This document shows positions 33,400 through 43,900 of a stretch of 64,000 nucleotides of DNA, one piece after another. Source of the DNA: Haematobia irritans (taxonomy: Eukaryota; Arthropoda; Insecta; Diptera; Muscidae). The DNA is taken from NCBI RefSeq assembly GCF_050003625.1, contig NC_134397.1, forward strand, positions 152,416,691 to 152,480,690, written 5' to 3'. The notes beneath the pieces are model-generated. The model was not told the origin of the DNA. It worked only from the letters and a program-made list of their open reading frames with translations, and did no database searches. Within the stretch, counting starts at the first letter, position 1. Each line of letters starts with the position of its first letter. Both the position numbers and the translations under genes were made by a program.

Positions 33400-34480
33400 T
33401 ATCCCCCATATAGACCGATCTCCCGATTTTACTTCTTAGGCGTCTAGAAACAGTATTTTCTATCCGATTTGTCTGAAATTGAAAATCTAGAGGTATTTTA
33501 GGACCATAAAGAGGTGTGTCGAAAATGGTCCGCATAGGTCCATGTTTTGATATAGCCCCCATATAAACCAACCTCCCGATTTGGAGTCTTGGGCCTATAA
33601 AACCCGTAGTTTTTATCCAATTTGCCTGAAATTCAAAATATAGAGGTATTTGAGGACCATAAAAAGGTGTGCCGAAAATGGTTCTCATCGGTCCATGTTT
33701 TGATACAGCCCCCATATAGACCGATCTCCCGATTTTGCTTCTTGGGCGTCTAGAAATTATATTTACCATCCGATTTGCCTGAAATTGGAAATCTAGAGGT
33801 ATTGTGGGACTATAAAGAGGTGTGTCGAAAATGGTCCATATCGGTCCATGTTTTGGTATAGCCCCCATATAGACCGATCTCCCGATTTTTCTTCTTACGC
33901 GTCTAGAAACAGTATTTTCTATCCGATTTGTATGAAATTGAAAATCTAAAGGTATTTTGGGACCATAAAGAGGTGTGTCGAAAATGGTCCGCATAGGTCC
34001 ATGTTTTGATATAGCCCCCATATAAACCAACCTCCCGATTTGGAGTCTTGGGCCTACAAAACCCGTAGTTTTTATCCAATTTGCCTGAAATTGAAAATAT
34101 AGAGGTATTTGAGGACCATAAAAAGGTGTGCAGAAAATGGTTCTCATCGGTCCATGTTTTTGTATAGCCGCCATATAGACCGATATCCCGATTTTGCATT
34201 TAGGGCTTCTAGAAACTATATTTACCATCCGATTAGCCTGAAATTGGAAATCTAGAGGTATTTGAGGACCATAAAAAGGTATGCCGAAAATGGTGCTCAT
34301 CGGTCCATGTTTTGATATAGCCCCCATAGAGACAGATCTTGGGATTCTAGAAACTATATTTTCTATCCGATTTTTCTGAAATTGAAAATGTAGAGTTCTT
34401 TTGGGACCATAAAAAGGTGTGCCGAAAATGGTGCCCATCGGTCCATTTTTTGGTATAGCCCCCATATAGACCGATCTCCC
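33400..34480 (-). repeat. Central tandem repeats of DINE-B, exact 153-bp period, frame open
   Basis: The landmark 'cccccatata' lies at 33403, 33556, 33709, 33862, 34015, 34168, 34321 and 34459. The first six intervals are exactly 153 bp and the last is 138 (a 15-bp loss, also a multiple of 3). Because the unit has no stop in one reverse frame, a 413-codon open frame (33224-34465) results, made of 51-residue units beginning M-G-A-I-x-K-H-G-P. No codon-level sign of selection can be judged by eye, so I do not call it a gene. Confidence 0.95.
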
Positions 34481-35431
34481 ATTTTGCTTCTTGGGCTTCT
34501 AGAAACTATATTTAACATCCGCTTTGCCTGAAATTCTTGAGCTACAATAAACTGTATTTATTACATGATTTGCCTGAAATTCGAAATCTAGAGGGATTTT
34601 TAGAACACAAATAAGAGTGCCGAAATTGAGGTATATCGGTCCATTTTTTGGTATAACCCCTATATAGACTGATCTCTCGATTTTTACTTCTTGGGCGTCT
34701 AGAGACTATATTTTCTGGCCGATTTATTTGAAATTGAAAATCTGGAGGTATTTTAAGATCACAAATATGTGAGTAGCAAATGGTGCCTATCGGTCCATGT
34801 TTTGGTATAGCCCCCATATACACCGATCTCCCGGCTTTATTTCTTGGGCTTCTAGAATCCTTAGTTTTTATCCGATTTGCTGGAAATTAGTAATTTATAA
34901 TAAAATTTTAGACAAACGAAATGTCTTTTTCTTATAAAGTGTTTTCGTTTATTCAACGATTGTCTCTAAAATTTGTGTCAAAAGAAAACTTTGCTTTCTC
35001 AAAAAAGAAAACACCTCTTTCAGGGTATAGCAGGCGCACTGATCATGAAAATTGCTTCAAACTGAAAGTAAAAGTTCCAGATTTTACTCATCGTATTTAA
35101 ATAAATGCGGAATAATCTACAGATTTAAGATTTTAAGTCAAGGCGTAATTTCAACATATACACGATTTGTTTATATTTTCTCTAAAACTCAAACAAAATT
35201 GGTTCTCATAAATCCAGAATCTTATCTGGCCTTCATAGGTAGAATCTTTAAAGTTTGTCTTCGGGAGCTGGCTCGTTTGGGAGAAAATTTGTCATCAAAC
35301 CCCCTACAATTCTATATATTATCAAGTAACCCACTACGACGAAGAGTTTTCATAGTAAACTATTATACTTGATTTATGGTGGTGGGTATTTAAAATTCGG
35401 CCCGGCCGAATTTACTGCTTTATATACTTGT

Positions 35432-35985
35432 TTTTAATTCTCCGTGTACTCTGCATTACATACGGAAACTTACATAAACCACCTGATAATGCATTTGCAT
35501 TATTTCACTTTTTGTTTTGTTTTGTTTCCTTCACAACCATAATAAATGCATCGGCATAAGTTTTGTGCTTTGGAAATATATTACTTGGCAAGTTTTCATT
35601 TCATATTGCTAATTGCGCAATTTTAAACTCCCTTATTTTGGCCATAGACGAAATAAGTTTATATCCCCTTCCACATTATCGATGATAAAGGAGTGTACAG
35701 TCACACGATGGTATGCATGTACACTGCGACAATTTTGAATAATTGCATGTGAATTTTTTTTTGGTATAGTATGGTGGCTTATAGGAGAGTTCAAATCAAA
35801 TAATGAAATTTCCAAAAAAAAAACTCTTTACTTTCCATTGCTGCGGAGTGGGAGTCAAAAGAATTAAGGATTTTTTTTTTAACTTTTCCGTTTTTAAATT
35901 AAATCCGAAATATTGAAATAGCATTCAAACTTAAGAGCTAACGCGAAATCATTGCTTAGAAAGATGACTTCCTCCCACTAACAAC
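35432..35985. other. Unassigned AT-rich stretch
   Basis: No repeat family or coding motif recognised. Confidence 0.4.
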
Positions 35986-36124
35986 TCAGCAAAAAATTTA
36001 GAGATTGTTCTACAAGCACAAATTTAAAATTACTTCCAAATATGTCCTCCCAAAGATGTTCTTTATTTTAACTACACAGGAAGTTATTTTTAACATGTAT
36101 ATTAAAATTATGAAAAAAGCGAGT
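35986..36124 (+). repeat. CCCAGC-type element, left-end fragment
   Basis: 'ctcagcaaaaaatttagaga' then 'ttccaaatatgtcctccc' and 'tgttctttattttaactaca' match 2074-2200. Confidence 0.6.
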
Positions 36125-36413
36125 TATACAAAAATGGCTTCTGTAACATATACTCCCTAACACATTCTGCTTCAAGTATATATATTTTCAGCATTGGTAC
36201 AACCAAATATTGTTTCTATTGTTCAAACATATTATGTTTCACTTTGGGATTACACTGGTAGAAAAAAACTTTTAATCAAATCTTATTTGTGTGTATATAT
36301 TCTAAGACGCCAATTGGTTATTTACATTTTTTGCTTGCAGCATACTAAACACATATATGTTTATAGGCAATTCATAAATGAATGTATGTTTGTATCTACA
36401 CTGATTATATTAA
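36125..36413 (+). repeat. AAACATAT-rich repeat, truncated by a DINE-A element
   Basis: It begins 'cttctgtaacatatactccc' and contains 'acacatatatgtttatagg' as in 21778-21800. It is cut at the S end at 36414. Confidence 0.75.
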
Positions 36414-36654
36414 AACAAGTATATACGGCTCTAAGTTCGGCCAGGCCGAAGCTTATGTATCCTCCACTATGGATTGTGTAGAAACTTCTACTAAAGACTG
36501 TCATCCACAATCGAATTACTTGGATTGCGGTAAAACTTGCCGATGGCAAGGTATCTTAAAACTTCCTGACACCCTCTGCTATATTGTAAGTTAGTCCATA
36601 CGTGGTATATATTAAACTAAAAATGGCAGATTAAATACGTGTATAATTCAGTTT

Positions 36655-37320
36655 GACAAAATTTTTTATACAAATAAAATGTAGACAAAATTTTCTATAG
36701 AAATAAAATGTTGACAAAATTCTCTATAAAAATAAAATTTTGACAAAATTTTCTATAAAAATAAAATGTTCACAAAATTCTCTATAGAAATAAAATTTTG
36801 ACAAAAATTTCCATAAAATAAAATTTTGACAAAATTTTCTATGTAAATAAAATTTTGACAAAATTTTCTATGTAAATAAAATTTTGACAACATTTTCTAT
36901 AAAAATAAAATTTTAACAAAATTTTCTATAGAAATAAAATTTTAACAAAATTTTATATAAGAATAAAATTTTGACAAAATTTTTTATAAAAATAAAATTT
37001 TGAAAAAATTTTTTATAGAAATAAAATTTTGACAAAATTTTTTATAGAAATAAAATGTCGACAAAATTTTCTATAGAAATAAAATTTTGACAATATTTTA
37101 TATAGAAATAAAATTTTGACAAGTATTCTATAGAAGTAAAATTTTGACAACATTTTCTATAGAAATAAAACTTTGACAATATATTCTATAGAAATAAAAT
37201 TTTTCTATAGAATTAAAATTTTGCTATAGAAATAAAATTTTGACAAAATTCACTATAGAAATAAAATTTTGACAAAATTTTCTATAAAAATACATTTTTG
37301 ACAATATTTTCCATAGAAAT
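36655..37320 (+). repeat. 29-bp A/T minisatellite, about 23 units
   Basis: Unit 'ctatagaaataaaatttt' + 'gacaaaatttt' with substitutions (tgtaaat, aaaaat). The unit is itself near-palindromic (CTATAG; GTCAAAATTTTGAC-like centre). Longest array here together with 49918-50525. Confidence 0.93.
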
Positions 37321-38051
37321 TTCCGATGAATTTTGATCCTTCAAGAGACTCCGGAAGTCAAATCTTGGGGAACGGTTTATATAATTATGGCTATATATAT
37401 ATATTTATTGACCGATATGGATACATTTTTGCATAGTTGTTAGAGAATATATACTAACACCACGTTCCAAATTTCAACCGGATCGGATGAATTTTGCTCC
37501 TTTAAGGTCAAATCTAGGGATCGGCTTATATGGGGGCTATATATAATTATGGACCGATATGGACCAATTCATGCATGGTTGCTAGAGACCATATACTAAC
37601 ATCACGTACCAAATTTCAACCGAATCGGATGAATTTAGCTTTTCCAAGGGGCTCCGGAGGTCATATCTGGGGATCGGTTTATATGGGGGCTATAAATAAT
37701 AATGGAACCATATGGACCAATTTTTGCATGGTTGTTAGAGACCATATACTAACACCACGCTCCAAATTTCAACCGGATCAGATGAATTTTGCTCCTCTAA
37801 GAAGCTCCGGAGGACAAATCTGGGGATCGGTTTATATGAGGGCTACATATAATTATGGACCGATATGGATCAATTTCTGAATGGTTTTTAGAGACCATAT
37901 ACTAACACCACATACCAAATTTCAACCGAATCGGATGAATTTTTCTCTTCCACGAGGCTCCGGAGGTCAAATCTGGGGATCGGTTATATATAATTATGGA
38001 CCGATGTGGACCAATTTTTACATGGTTTTTAGATACCATATACTGACACCA

Positions 38052-38393
38052 CCCAGCAAAAAATATTTCAGCAGTAAAATTTAGTTGCGCTTTTTGGTAT
38101 ACAATAAAGTAGGCACACAAGTTTATGATCATTCGTTTACGTTATTGCAACCAATTCATGCAGTATAGATGTACGAAAGGTAGTGCTGTTTTTCCTTCAT
38201 ACCAATGACAATATTGCCCACTTCTGAGCAATATTGTTAATGAAATGTGCAATTATATTAGCGCTATGTTGAAGCTGCTATAAATCGGGACATCGCCCAT
38301 AAAAATCAGCGCTGATTCGATTGTTTTGTAAGCAGTTTGTACTGCCTCTATCCCTAACAATCCTGCTGAAATAGTGATCCATTTTTTGCTGGG
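38052..38393. mobile_element. CCCAGC-ended MITE, 342 bp, clean insertion
   Basis: Ends 'cccagcaaaaaatatttc' and 'ccattttttgctggg' are inverted, with a second inner match (tttcagcag / ctgctgaaat). Flanks read 'acacca' and 'catgtacc', which rejoin as the DINE-A unit text 'acaccatgtacc' with a 2-bp CA overlap, so the insertion is precise. Non-coding. Confidence 0.8.
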
Positions 38394-38624
38394 CATGTAC
38401 CAAATTTCAGTCAGATCGGATGAAATTTGCCTTTCTGCCTCTCGGATGAAATTTGCCAGGATCTGCAAGCCAAATCTGGGGGTCCGTTTATATGGGGGCT
38501 ATACGTAAAAGTGGACCGATATGGTCCATTTGCAATACCATCCGACCTACATCAATAAAACCTACTTGTGTCAAGTTTTAAGTCGATAGCTTGTTTCGTT
38601 CGGAAGTTAACGTGATTTCAACAG

Positions 38625-38965
38625 AATTAATAAAATGGTACATATTATTTAAATTGTGCCCGAAAAAATTCTAAATCCATTCTAGAAAATTTCTAGAATT
38701 TTTAAAATATTTGAGGTCAAACATTCAGGCAAGGATGTATTAAAATCATATAAAAATTATTTATTTGGAAATATATCACAAAATTTTTTAATTCACATCC
38801 ATAACACTGAATTCGGATCACTCCTTAACAAGTGATGCAAATTCAGTGCCACGGATATGGAAATGGTGGACATCCATCCTATGACAAGCCCATGTAAAAT
38901 GCATTGCTTCTGGGAAAATTTTGCACCAATTCCGGATCCAAAAGGAACATTTTCATTAATTTTTT
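38625..38965. repeat. CCCAGC-type element fragment (internal part)
   Basis: 'aattaataaaatggtaca', 'cactgaattcggatca' and 'tcctatgacaagcccatg' are family blocks, in reverse relative to 2240-2540. Termini absent. Confidence 0.6.
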
Positions 38966-39762
38966 TACATCGGCCTTAACCGGTAATAAACTTCAGCTTT
39001 ATATCCGCTCAATTCTAGTGCAATTGTGATGTGTGATTTTTAAATTACAGGTTTTATTAGTTGTGTACCTATACGATTAGTATGGAATGTAGAAGTTTCC
39101 CATAGACATCATGTATCTCTGTCTGAGGTGTTTGTGTGGAGGTAATGCATTAAATACTTTCGAGAAATTTCTCAAGGATATTGCCTCTTAATTAATAAAC
39201 AGATATTATGCAAAAGTTGAATTTCTTTGTAGCATTACAAATATCCGCAACAGTCAGCGGAATATATTCGAATTTCTTATCACATTAACATTCCCCGGTG
39301 CATATCATGCATGTAAATTTTGCCACATATTTACAGGTGTATAATTAAAATACATTCAAATTCATTGAATTTGTCTACGAAAATAAATTAGAAAAGGAAA
39401 TTAATAATATTGCAAATTGTTTGTTACTCTACGTAGGTTGAGTAATCCTTAATTAAAGGAAATTGCATTTTTGAATTATAACATACACACATAACATCGA
39501 TAACATCTGCTTGAGATGGTGCAGAAAACTTATGTACACCCCATGCCATTAGAGGGATAGCCAGTAAGAGAAATGGGTATCCCATGGAAAAATATACCTT
39601 TCTCCCTAACGAATGATTTTCTAGTGAAAACTTCGGTTGTCTAAAATTTTGTTCATGAGAAAAGAAGACTGTTCTGTGTATGTTCGCAATGAATCGAAAT
39701 GGAATGGAGAATTATATTTCTTATAGTTGTGAACTTCGGATCAAAAGTTATATGGGACAAGC
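38966..39762. other. Unassigned stretch; possible unique sequence
   Basis: No repeats or motifs recognised. Confidence 0.4.
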
Positions 39763-39968
39763 ACACCCAGAGAAGGAACATAATCCCCTCCTAGACTAAA
39801 TGTTATTTTTGTACGGTGAATACATTTGTCGCAACCATGTTATTTTCTCAGACATTATTTTTCTTTTTTCGACGAAAACAATATTTTTGCTCATAAATCT
39901 TGTTTTCTTAAAATTCAAAAAAAAAAATTTTTGCCCTAGGAGGTCACCATATTCCATCTCTGCGTGCA
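39763..39968. mobile_element. MITE with CAGAGA.GGAA-type inverted ends, 206 bp
   Basis: The left end 'acacccagagaaggaacat' pairs with the right end 'atattccatctctgcgtgc'. Same family of ends as 16175-16375. It abuts the S end of a B fragment, whose first bases (acaag) it replaces. Confidence 0.7.
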
Positions 39969-40480
39969 TATACGGTCTTAAGTTCGACCGGGCCGAATCT
40001 TAAATATCAACCACCATGAATCAAAGATTTATGGGTTACTTAAAAATTAATAGAATTTCAGGGGGGGATTGATGATATATTTTTCCCAAGCAAATCGGTT
40101 CAAATTTAAAGTTTCTGCATATGGAGACTACATCAGATTTGTGATTTATAAGAACCATTTTTGCTTGAGTTACAGAGGGATCCAAAACTTCTCGTCTATG
40201 CGTGCAAGAAACCCCGTAGAAAGAACACTTTTCATATGATTTGAAATCTAAATTTTATTGACATCAGAACGACATGTGTTTTGAGTCAGAATAGAACCCT
40301 ATTGATTTTGAAAGAAATTGGTTCAGATTTATATATAGCTCCCGTATATATTATTCGCCCGATTTACACTCATATGACCACAGAGGCCATAGTTTCAATC
40401 CGATTTACATGAAATTTTGCACATGGAGTAGAATTCACATTGTGACTATTTATTCCTGATATACACCCTACGGAAAAGGG
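39969..40480 (+). repeat. DINE-B S-end fragment, then C2 fragment
   Basis: 'tatacggtcttaagttcgac' with the stem, 'accaccatgaatcaaag' and 'gatttataagaaccatttt' matches 8840-9040 (B). From about 40300, reverse C2 text ('cagatttatatatagctccc', 'tgaccacagaggcca') follows. Confidence 0.75.
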
Positions 40481-41142
40481 TTCAACCCAAATGGGCCATA
40501 TCGGTCCACTTTTACATATAGCCCCCATATAAACGGAACCCCAAATTTGGTTTGCCGATCAACTAAGAGAAGCAAATTTCATCCGATCCGGCTGAAATTT
40601 TGTACATGGTGTTAGTATATGGTCTCTAACAACCATGCAAAAATTGGTCCACATCGGTCCATAATTATATATAGCCCCCATATAAACCCATCCCTCGATT
40701 GGGCATGCGAAGCCTCTAAGAGAAGCAAATTTCTTCCTCTTGGAAGACCCAAATTCATCTCATTCAGTTGAAATTTAGTATAAGAGAAGCAAATTTCATT
40801 CGATCCGGCTGAAATTTGGTACATGGTGTTAGTATATGGTCTGCAATGACTATGCAAAAATTGGTCCACATCAGTCCATAATTATATATAGCCCCATATA
40901 AACCGATCATCAGATTTGACCTCCGGAGCCCCTTGGGAGAGCAAAATTCATCCGATTCGAACAATCATGCAGGAATTGGTTCATATCAGTCCATAATAAT
41001 ATATAGCCCCCATATAAACCGATCCCCAGATTTGACCCCCGGTGCCTTTCGGAGAAGCAAAATTCATCCGATCTGGTTGAAATTTGGTACGTGGTGGTAG
41101 TGTATGATATTTAACAACCGTGCCAAAAGTGGTCCATATCAG

Positions 41143-41803
41143 GGGCCAAATCACCGCATTCGTCATCGAGTTCTGTTTCGTATCGAGAAACATTTCGATC
41201 GCTGTAAAATTTTGGATCACCGCATTCGATCGTAATTTATTTTGTCTACTACTTTTTTTACATTGCTGTAAACATATGGTAATATGCATTTGGAAGCAAA
41301 AAATGATTTCAAAATAACTTTTTGTGATCAAAATATGTATATGTGTAAAAATTATTATGAATCCATCTGTTTTTGTTTTTCTCGTCTTCGGATTCAGAGG
41401 ATGAGTACAAAGTGGCATTAATAAGGAAAAATATTCGAGACAAAATCAGTCATTTAGCATTGCCTGTAAGTGATTCTATTTTGAAGTGAGTGCTTTTAAC
41501 TATAGATTTAAAAGACGATTTTGTCTGTCACAATAAGCTTTTAAAAATGTTCTTGAAAAAATGAGTTTTTTTTTTTGAAGCGGCTACTGAGCATTCCTTT
41601 CTTTGTTCCGTTTCCCTAAATGCAAGTAATATTATATTTTCTTAAATGTATGTTGCCAAAATATATAAATAATACTTCCATTTTCACTAACTACTTGTTT
41701 CTTTTTGTTCACCTTTTTTCTGCTCAAAAATCACCACATACTTCGTTTTCGATAGCATGCTACGAAGATGAAGTACTCGATTTCGACTGCGGTGATTTGG
41801 CCC
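41143..41803. mobile_element. GGGCCAAATCACCGCA-TIR element, 661 bp, CAG target duplication
   Basis: Ends GGGCCAAATCACCGCATTCG and (reverse-complemented) GGGCCAAATCACCGCAGTCG match at 19 of 20 positions. CAG flanks both sides (41140-41142 and 41804-41806), and removing element plus one CAG restores the DINE-A text 'catatcagttcataatc'. An internal direct copy of TCACCGCATTCG lies at 41217. There is no transposase. The 3-bp duplication would suit PIF/Harbinger or another 3-bp class; superfamily open. Confidence 0.85.
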
Positions 41804-41969
41804 CAGTTCATAATCATATATAGCCCCCTATAAACCGTTCCCGAGATTTGGTTTTGGAGCCACTTGGAGGAGCAAATTTCATCCGGGTCGGTTGAAATTT
41901 GGTATATTGTGCTAGTATATGGCCGTTAACAACCATGCCTAACTAGGTCCATATCGGTATATAGTTATA

Positions 41970-42880
41970 AAGGGTGGTTAAATTGTAAGGGCCGATGTTG
42001 AATGTGAGCCACACCTAAACGCCAATTTTTTCCGAATTTTATTTGACATTTCTCTATTTCAGACTTACTCAATTTCAACCATGGGAAGATACACAATCCA
42101 ACAACGTGTTAAAGTTATCCAGACTTATTATGAAAATGGGCGTTCATTTTCGAAGAAAATCATCTTCAGTGATGAGACACATTTTCACCTCAGTGGATTC
42201 GTCAATAGACAGAATTGCCGCATTTGGGCGAATGAGAATCCAAGAGTGATTGTCGAGAAAACAATGCACCCACAAAGAGTGACTGTTTGGTGCGGTTTAT
42301 GGGCTGGCGGCATCATCGGGCCGTATTTTTTCCAAAATGAGGCCGGTCAGGCAGTTACTGTGAATGGTGTTCGCTATCGTGAGATAATAACGAACTTTTT
42401 ATGGCCTGAATTGGAAGACATGAATGTGGACGATATGTGGTTTCAGCAGGACGGTGCCACTTGCCACACAGCTAACGAAACAATGGCTCTTTTGCGCAAC
42501 AAATTCAATGGCCGTGTTATCTCACGTAATGGCGATGTCAATTGGCCGCCAAGATCATGTGATTTGACACCGTTGGACTTTTTTCTTTGGGGTTATTTGA
42601 AAGAAAATATGTACGTCGATAAGCCAGCAACAATTCAAGAGCTAAAGGATGAGATAATTCGGCACATTAACGGCATAGAACCTCCATTATGCCTCAGCGT
42701 CATCGAAAATTTGGACCATTGGATGGATGTGTGCCACCGCGGTCGCGGCGCCCATTTGGTCGATATTTACATAATTGAGTAATTCCAATATATCAAAATA
42801 AAATAAAATTACAATAATTTCCTAAATAGTTTGTGTTTTATTCAAAATCAACATCGGCCCTTGAAATTTTCACCACCCTT
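41970..42880 (+). mobile_element. DD41D (rosa-like) mariner, 911 bp, internally deleted
   Basis: Inverted ends AAGGGTGGTTAAATTGTAAG and AAGGGTGGTGAAAATTTCAA (right end reverse-complemented) extend through a shared inner block GGGCCGATGTTGA. TA dinucleotides flank at 41968-41969 and 42881-42882, and their fusion restores the DINE-A text 'atagttatatatagcc'. It contains one transposase frame (42081-42782). Confidence 0.93.
42081..42782 (+). CDS. Mariner transposase, DD41D type, with in-frame N-terminal deletion (233 codons)
   Basis: Transposases of this type cut and paste their element at TA sites. The frame is open from ATG to TAA inside intact-looking terminal repeats. Residues 1-22 match the first helix of the DNA-binding domain (M-G-R-Y-T-I-Q-Q-R-V-K-V-I-Q-T-Y-Y-E-N-G). 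It then jumps straight to the catalytic core: I-I-F-S-D-E (Asp31), C-G-L-W-A-G-G-I-I-G-P-Y-F-F, M-W-F-Q-Q-D-G-A-T-C-H-T-A (Asp124), P-P-R-S-C-D-L-T-P-L-D-F-F-L-W-G (Asp166). The last two Asp are separated by 41 residues, the DD41D signature of rosa mariners. About 120-130 residues, holding most of the helix-turn-helix region and linker, are missing compared with the usual length of about 345. It keeps all three acidic residues but probably cannot bind its ends normally. Confidence 0.85.
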   Translation: MGRYTIQQRVKVIQTYYENGRSFSKKIIFSDETHFHLSGFVNRQNCRIWANENPRVIVEKTMHPQRVTVWCGLWAGGIIGPYFFQNEAGQAVTVNGVRYREIITNFLWPELEDMNVDDMWFQQDGATCHTANETMALLRNKFNGRVISRNGDVNWPPRSCDLTPLDFFLWGYLKENMYVDKPATIQELKDEIIRHINGIEPPLCLSVIENLDHWMDVCHRGRGAHLVDIYIIE

Positions 42881-43454
42881 TATATAGCCTTCAGATAAAT
42901 CGATCCCCGATCACACAAAAATTGGTCCATATCAAGTTCATAATTGTATATAGCCCCCATATAAGCGATCCCCATATTTCAATTCTGGCTCTCTACGTAC
43001 CATGCAAAAGTCCATACCTTTTTTGTCTAATATATACCACGTATGGACTAACTAACAATTTAGAAAACGATGTTAAGAAGTTTTAAGATACCACAACACA
43101 ATTAATTCGATTGTGGATGACAGTCTTTCGTAGAAGTTTCTACGCAATCCATGGTGAAGGGTACATAAGATTCGGCCTGGTCGAACTTACGGCCGTATAT
43201 ACTTGTTTTTTACTGATTTATTTTTGATTTTAGCAGCTAAACTCGAACTTTATTGACATTATTGGTTGAGTCGTGCTGAGTGGAGTCCTGTTGCAATGTC
43301 CATGGTTTGCATCCGAAGCGTTTGTCTGCCAAATGCATTTATGACATTTTCCCAATAGCATTCGTTATTTATTTTGACCCCATCGTGGATGAATATGAGC
43401 AGAGAGCGACAAGGACGGATGGTATTGTAAAGCTACCATATCGGAACACTATAT

Positions 43455-43783
43455 ATATACCTAACCCCATATAAACCGATCCCCAGGTTTGGTTTGCGGA
43501 GCAAATTTTATCCGATTCGGTTAAAATTAGGTATGTGATGCTAGTGTATGACCAATTTACCAATTGAGCCTCCTGGAGAAGCAAATTTCACCCAATCTGG
43601 TTGGATCTGCACTAGATTATTTGAATCCTCCATTACACAGGACATTGTGCAAGGTTGAGTTCCAAACGTGACTGCTTAAATAATTCTATTAAGAATGACT
43701 GTCTTTAGCAGAACTTTCTATGCAATCCATGGTGGGTGGTACATAAGATTCGACGTGGCCGAATTTTCGACGTATATACTTGT
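43455..43783 (-). repeat. DINE-A fragment with S end
   Basis: Reverse central text ('cccatataaaccgatcccc') then 'tctatgcaatccatggtgg' and a mutated S end ('ttcgacgtggccgaattt', 'cgtatatacttgt'). Confidence 0.75.
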
Positions 43784-43788
43784 TGTAG

Positions 43789-43895
43789 CTGAGTCCGAAC
43801 GGCGTTTCATACATTGAGGTAACTTAAAGAAGCTTCCGAACACTTAGCAATGCCACCAGTATAACTGAAAGGATATAATCCACCGCTGAAAATCT
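43789..43895 (-). mobile_element. SINE body fragment
   Basis: 'gctgagtccgaacggcgttt' through 'aatccaccgctgaaaatc' is the middle of the CCTAACC-tailed SINE in reverse. It is bounded by a DINE-A S end on one side and an M end on the other. Confidence 0.8.
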
Positions 43896-43900
43896 TTTTT

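Larger units (their letters stand above)
32944..35431 (-). mobile_element. DINE-B element, complete, reverse
   Basis: M end TATACCCACCACCATAAAAT at 32944, 'tataaagtatatatattctt', (GTCT)n at about 33085-33128, eight or more central units, a stretch related to the 13035 MITE (34895-35030), and the S end 'attcggcccggccgaat' with 'ttatatacttgt' at 35431. Longest intact B copy in the window. Confidence 0.92.
36414..38624 (+). mobile_element. DINE-A element, forward, M end missing
   Basis: The S end is at 36414, followed by the longest minisatellite of the window (36655-37320), central units to about 38050, a MITE insertion (38052-38393), then 'gtaaaagtggaccgatatgg' and 'tcggaagttaacgtgatttc'. It stops at about 38624 where CCCAGC-type sequence begins. 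Confidence 0.85.
40485..43206 (-). mobile_element. DINE-A element, reverse, with two later insertions
   Basis: It begins inside the element ('aaatgggccatatcggtcc') and ends at a normal S end ('ttcggcctggtcgaac', 'tatatacttgt' at 43206). A GGGCC-TIR element (41143-41803) and a mariner (41970-42880) are inserted, and the host reads through perfectly when each is removed. Confidence 0.88.

Noticed and set aside
33224..34465. 413-codon reverse frame as a protein-coding gene
   Set aside because: It is eight copies of a 153-bp DINE-B unit read in a stop-free frame; the flanking element ends and the same unit in other copies with stops argue for a non-coding repeat.
36655..37320. 29-bp tandem array as a CRISPR array
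   Set aside because: The units are contiguous with no unique spacers, and the locus is eukaryotic.
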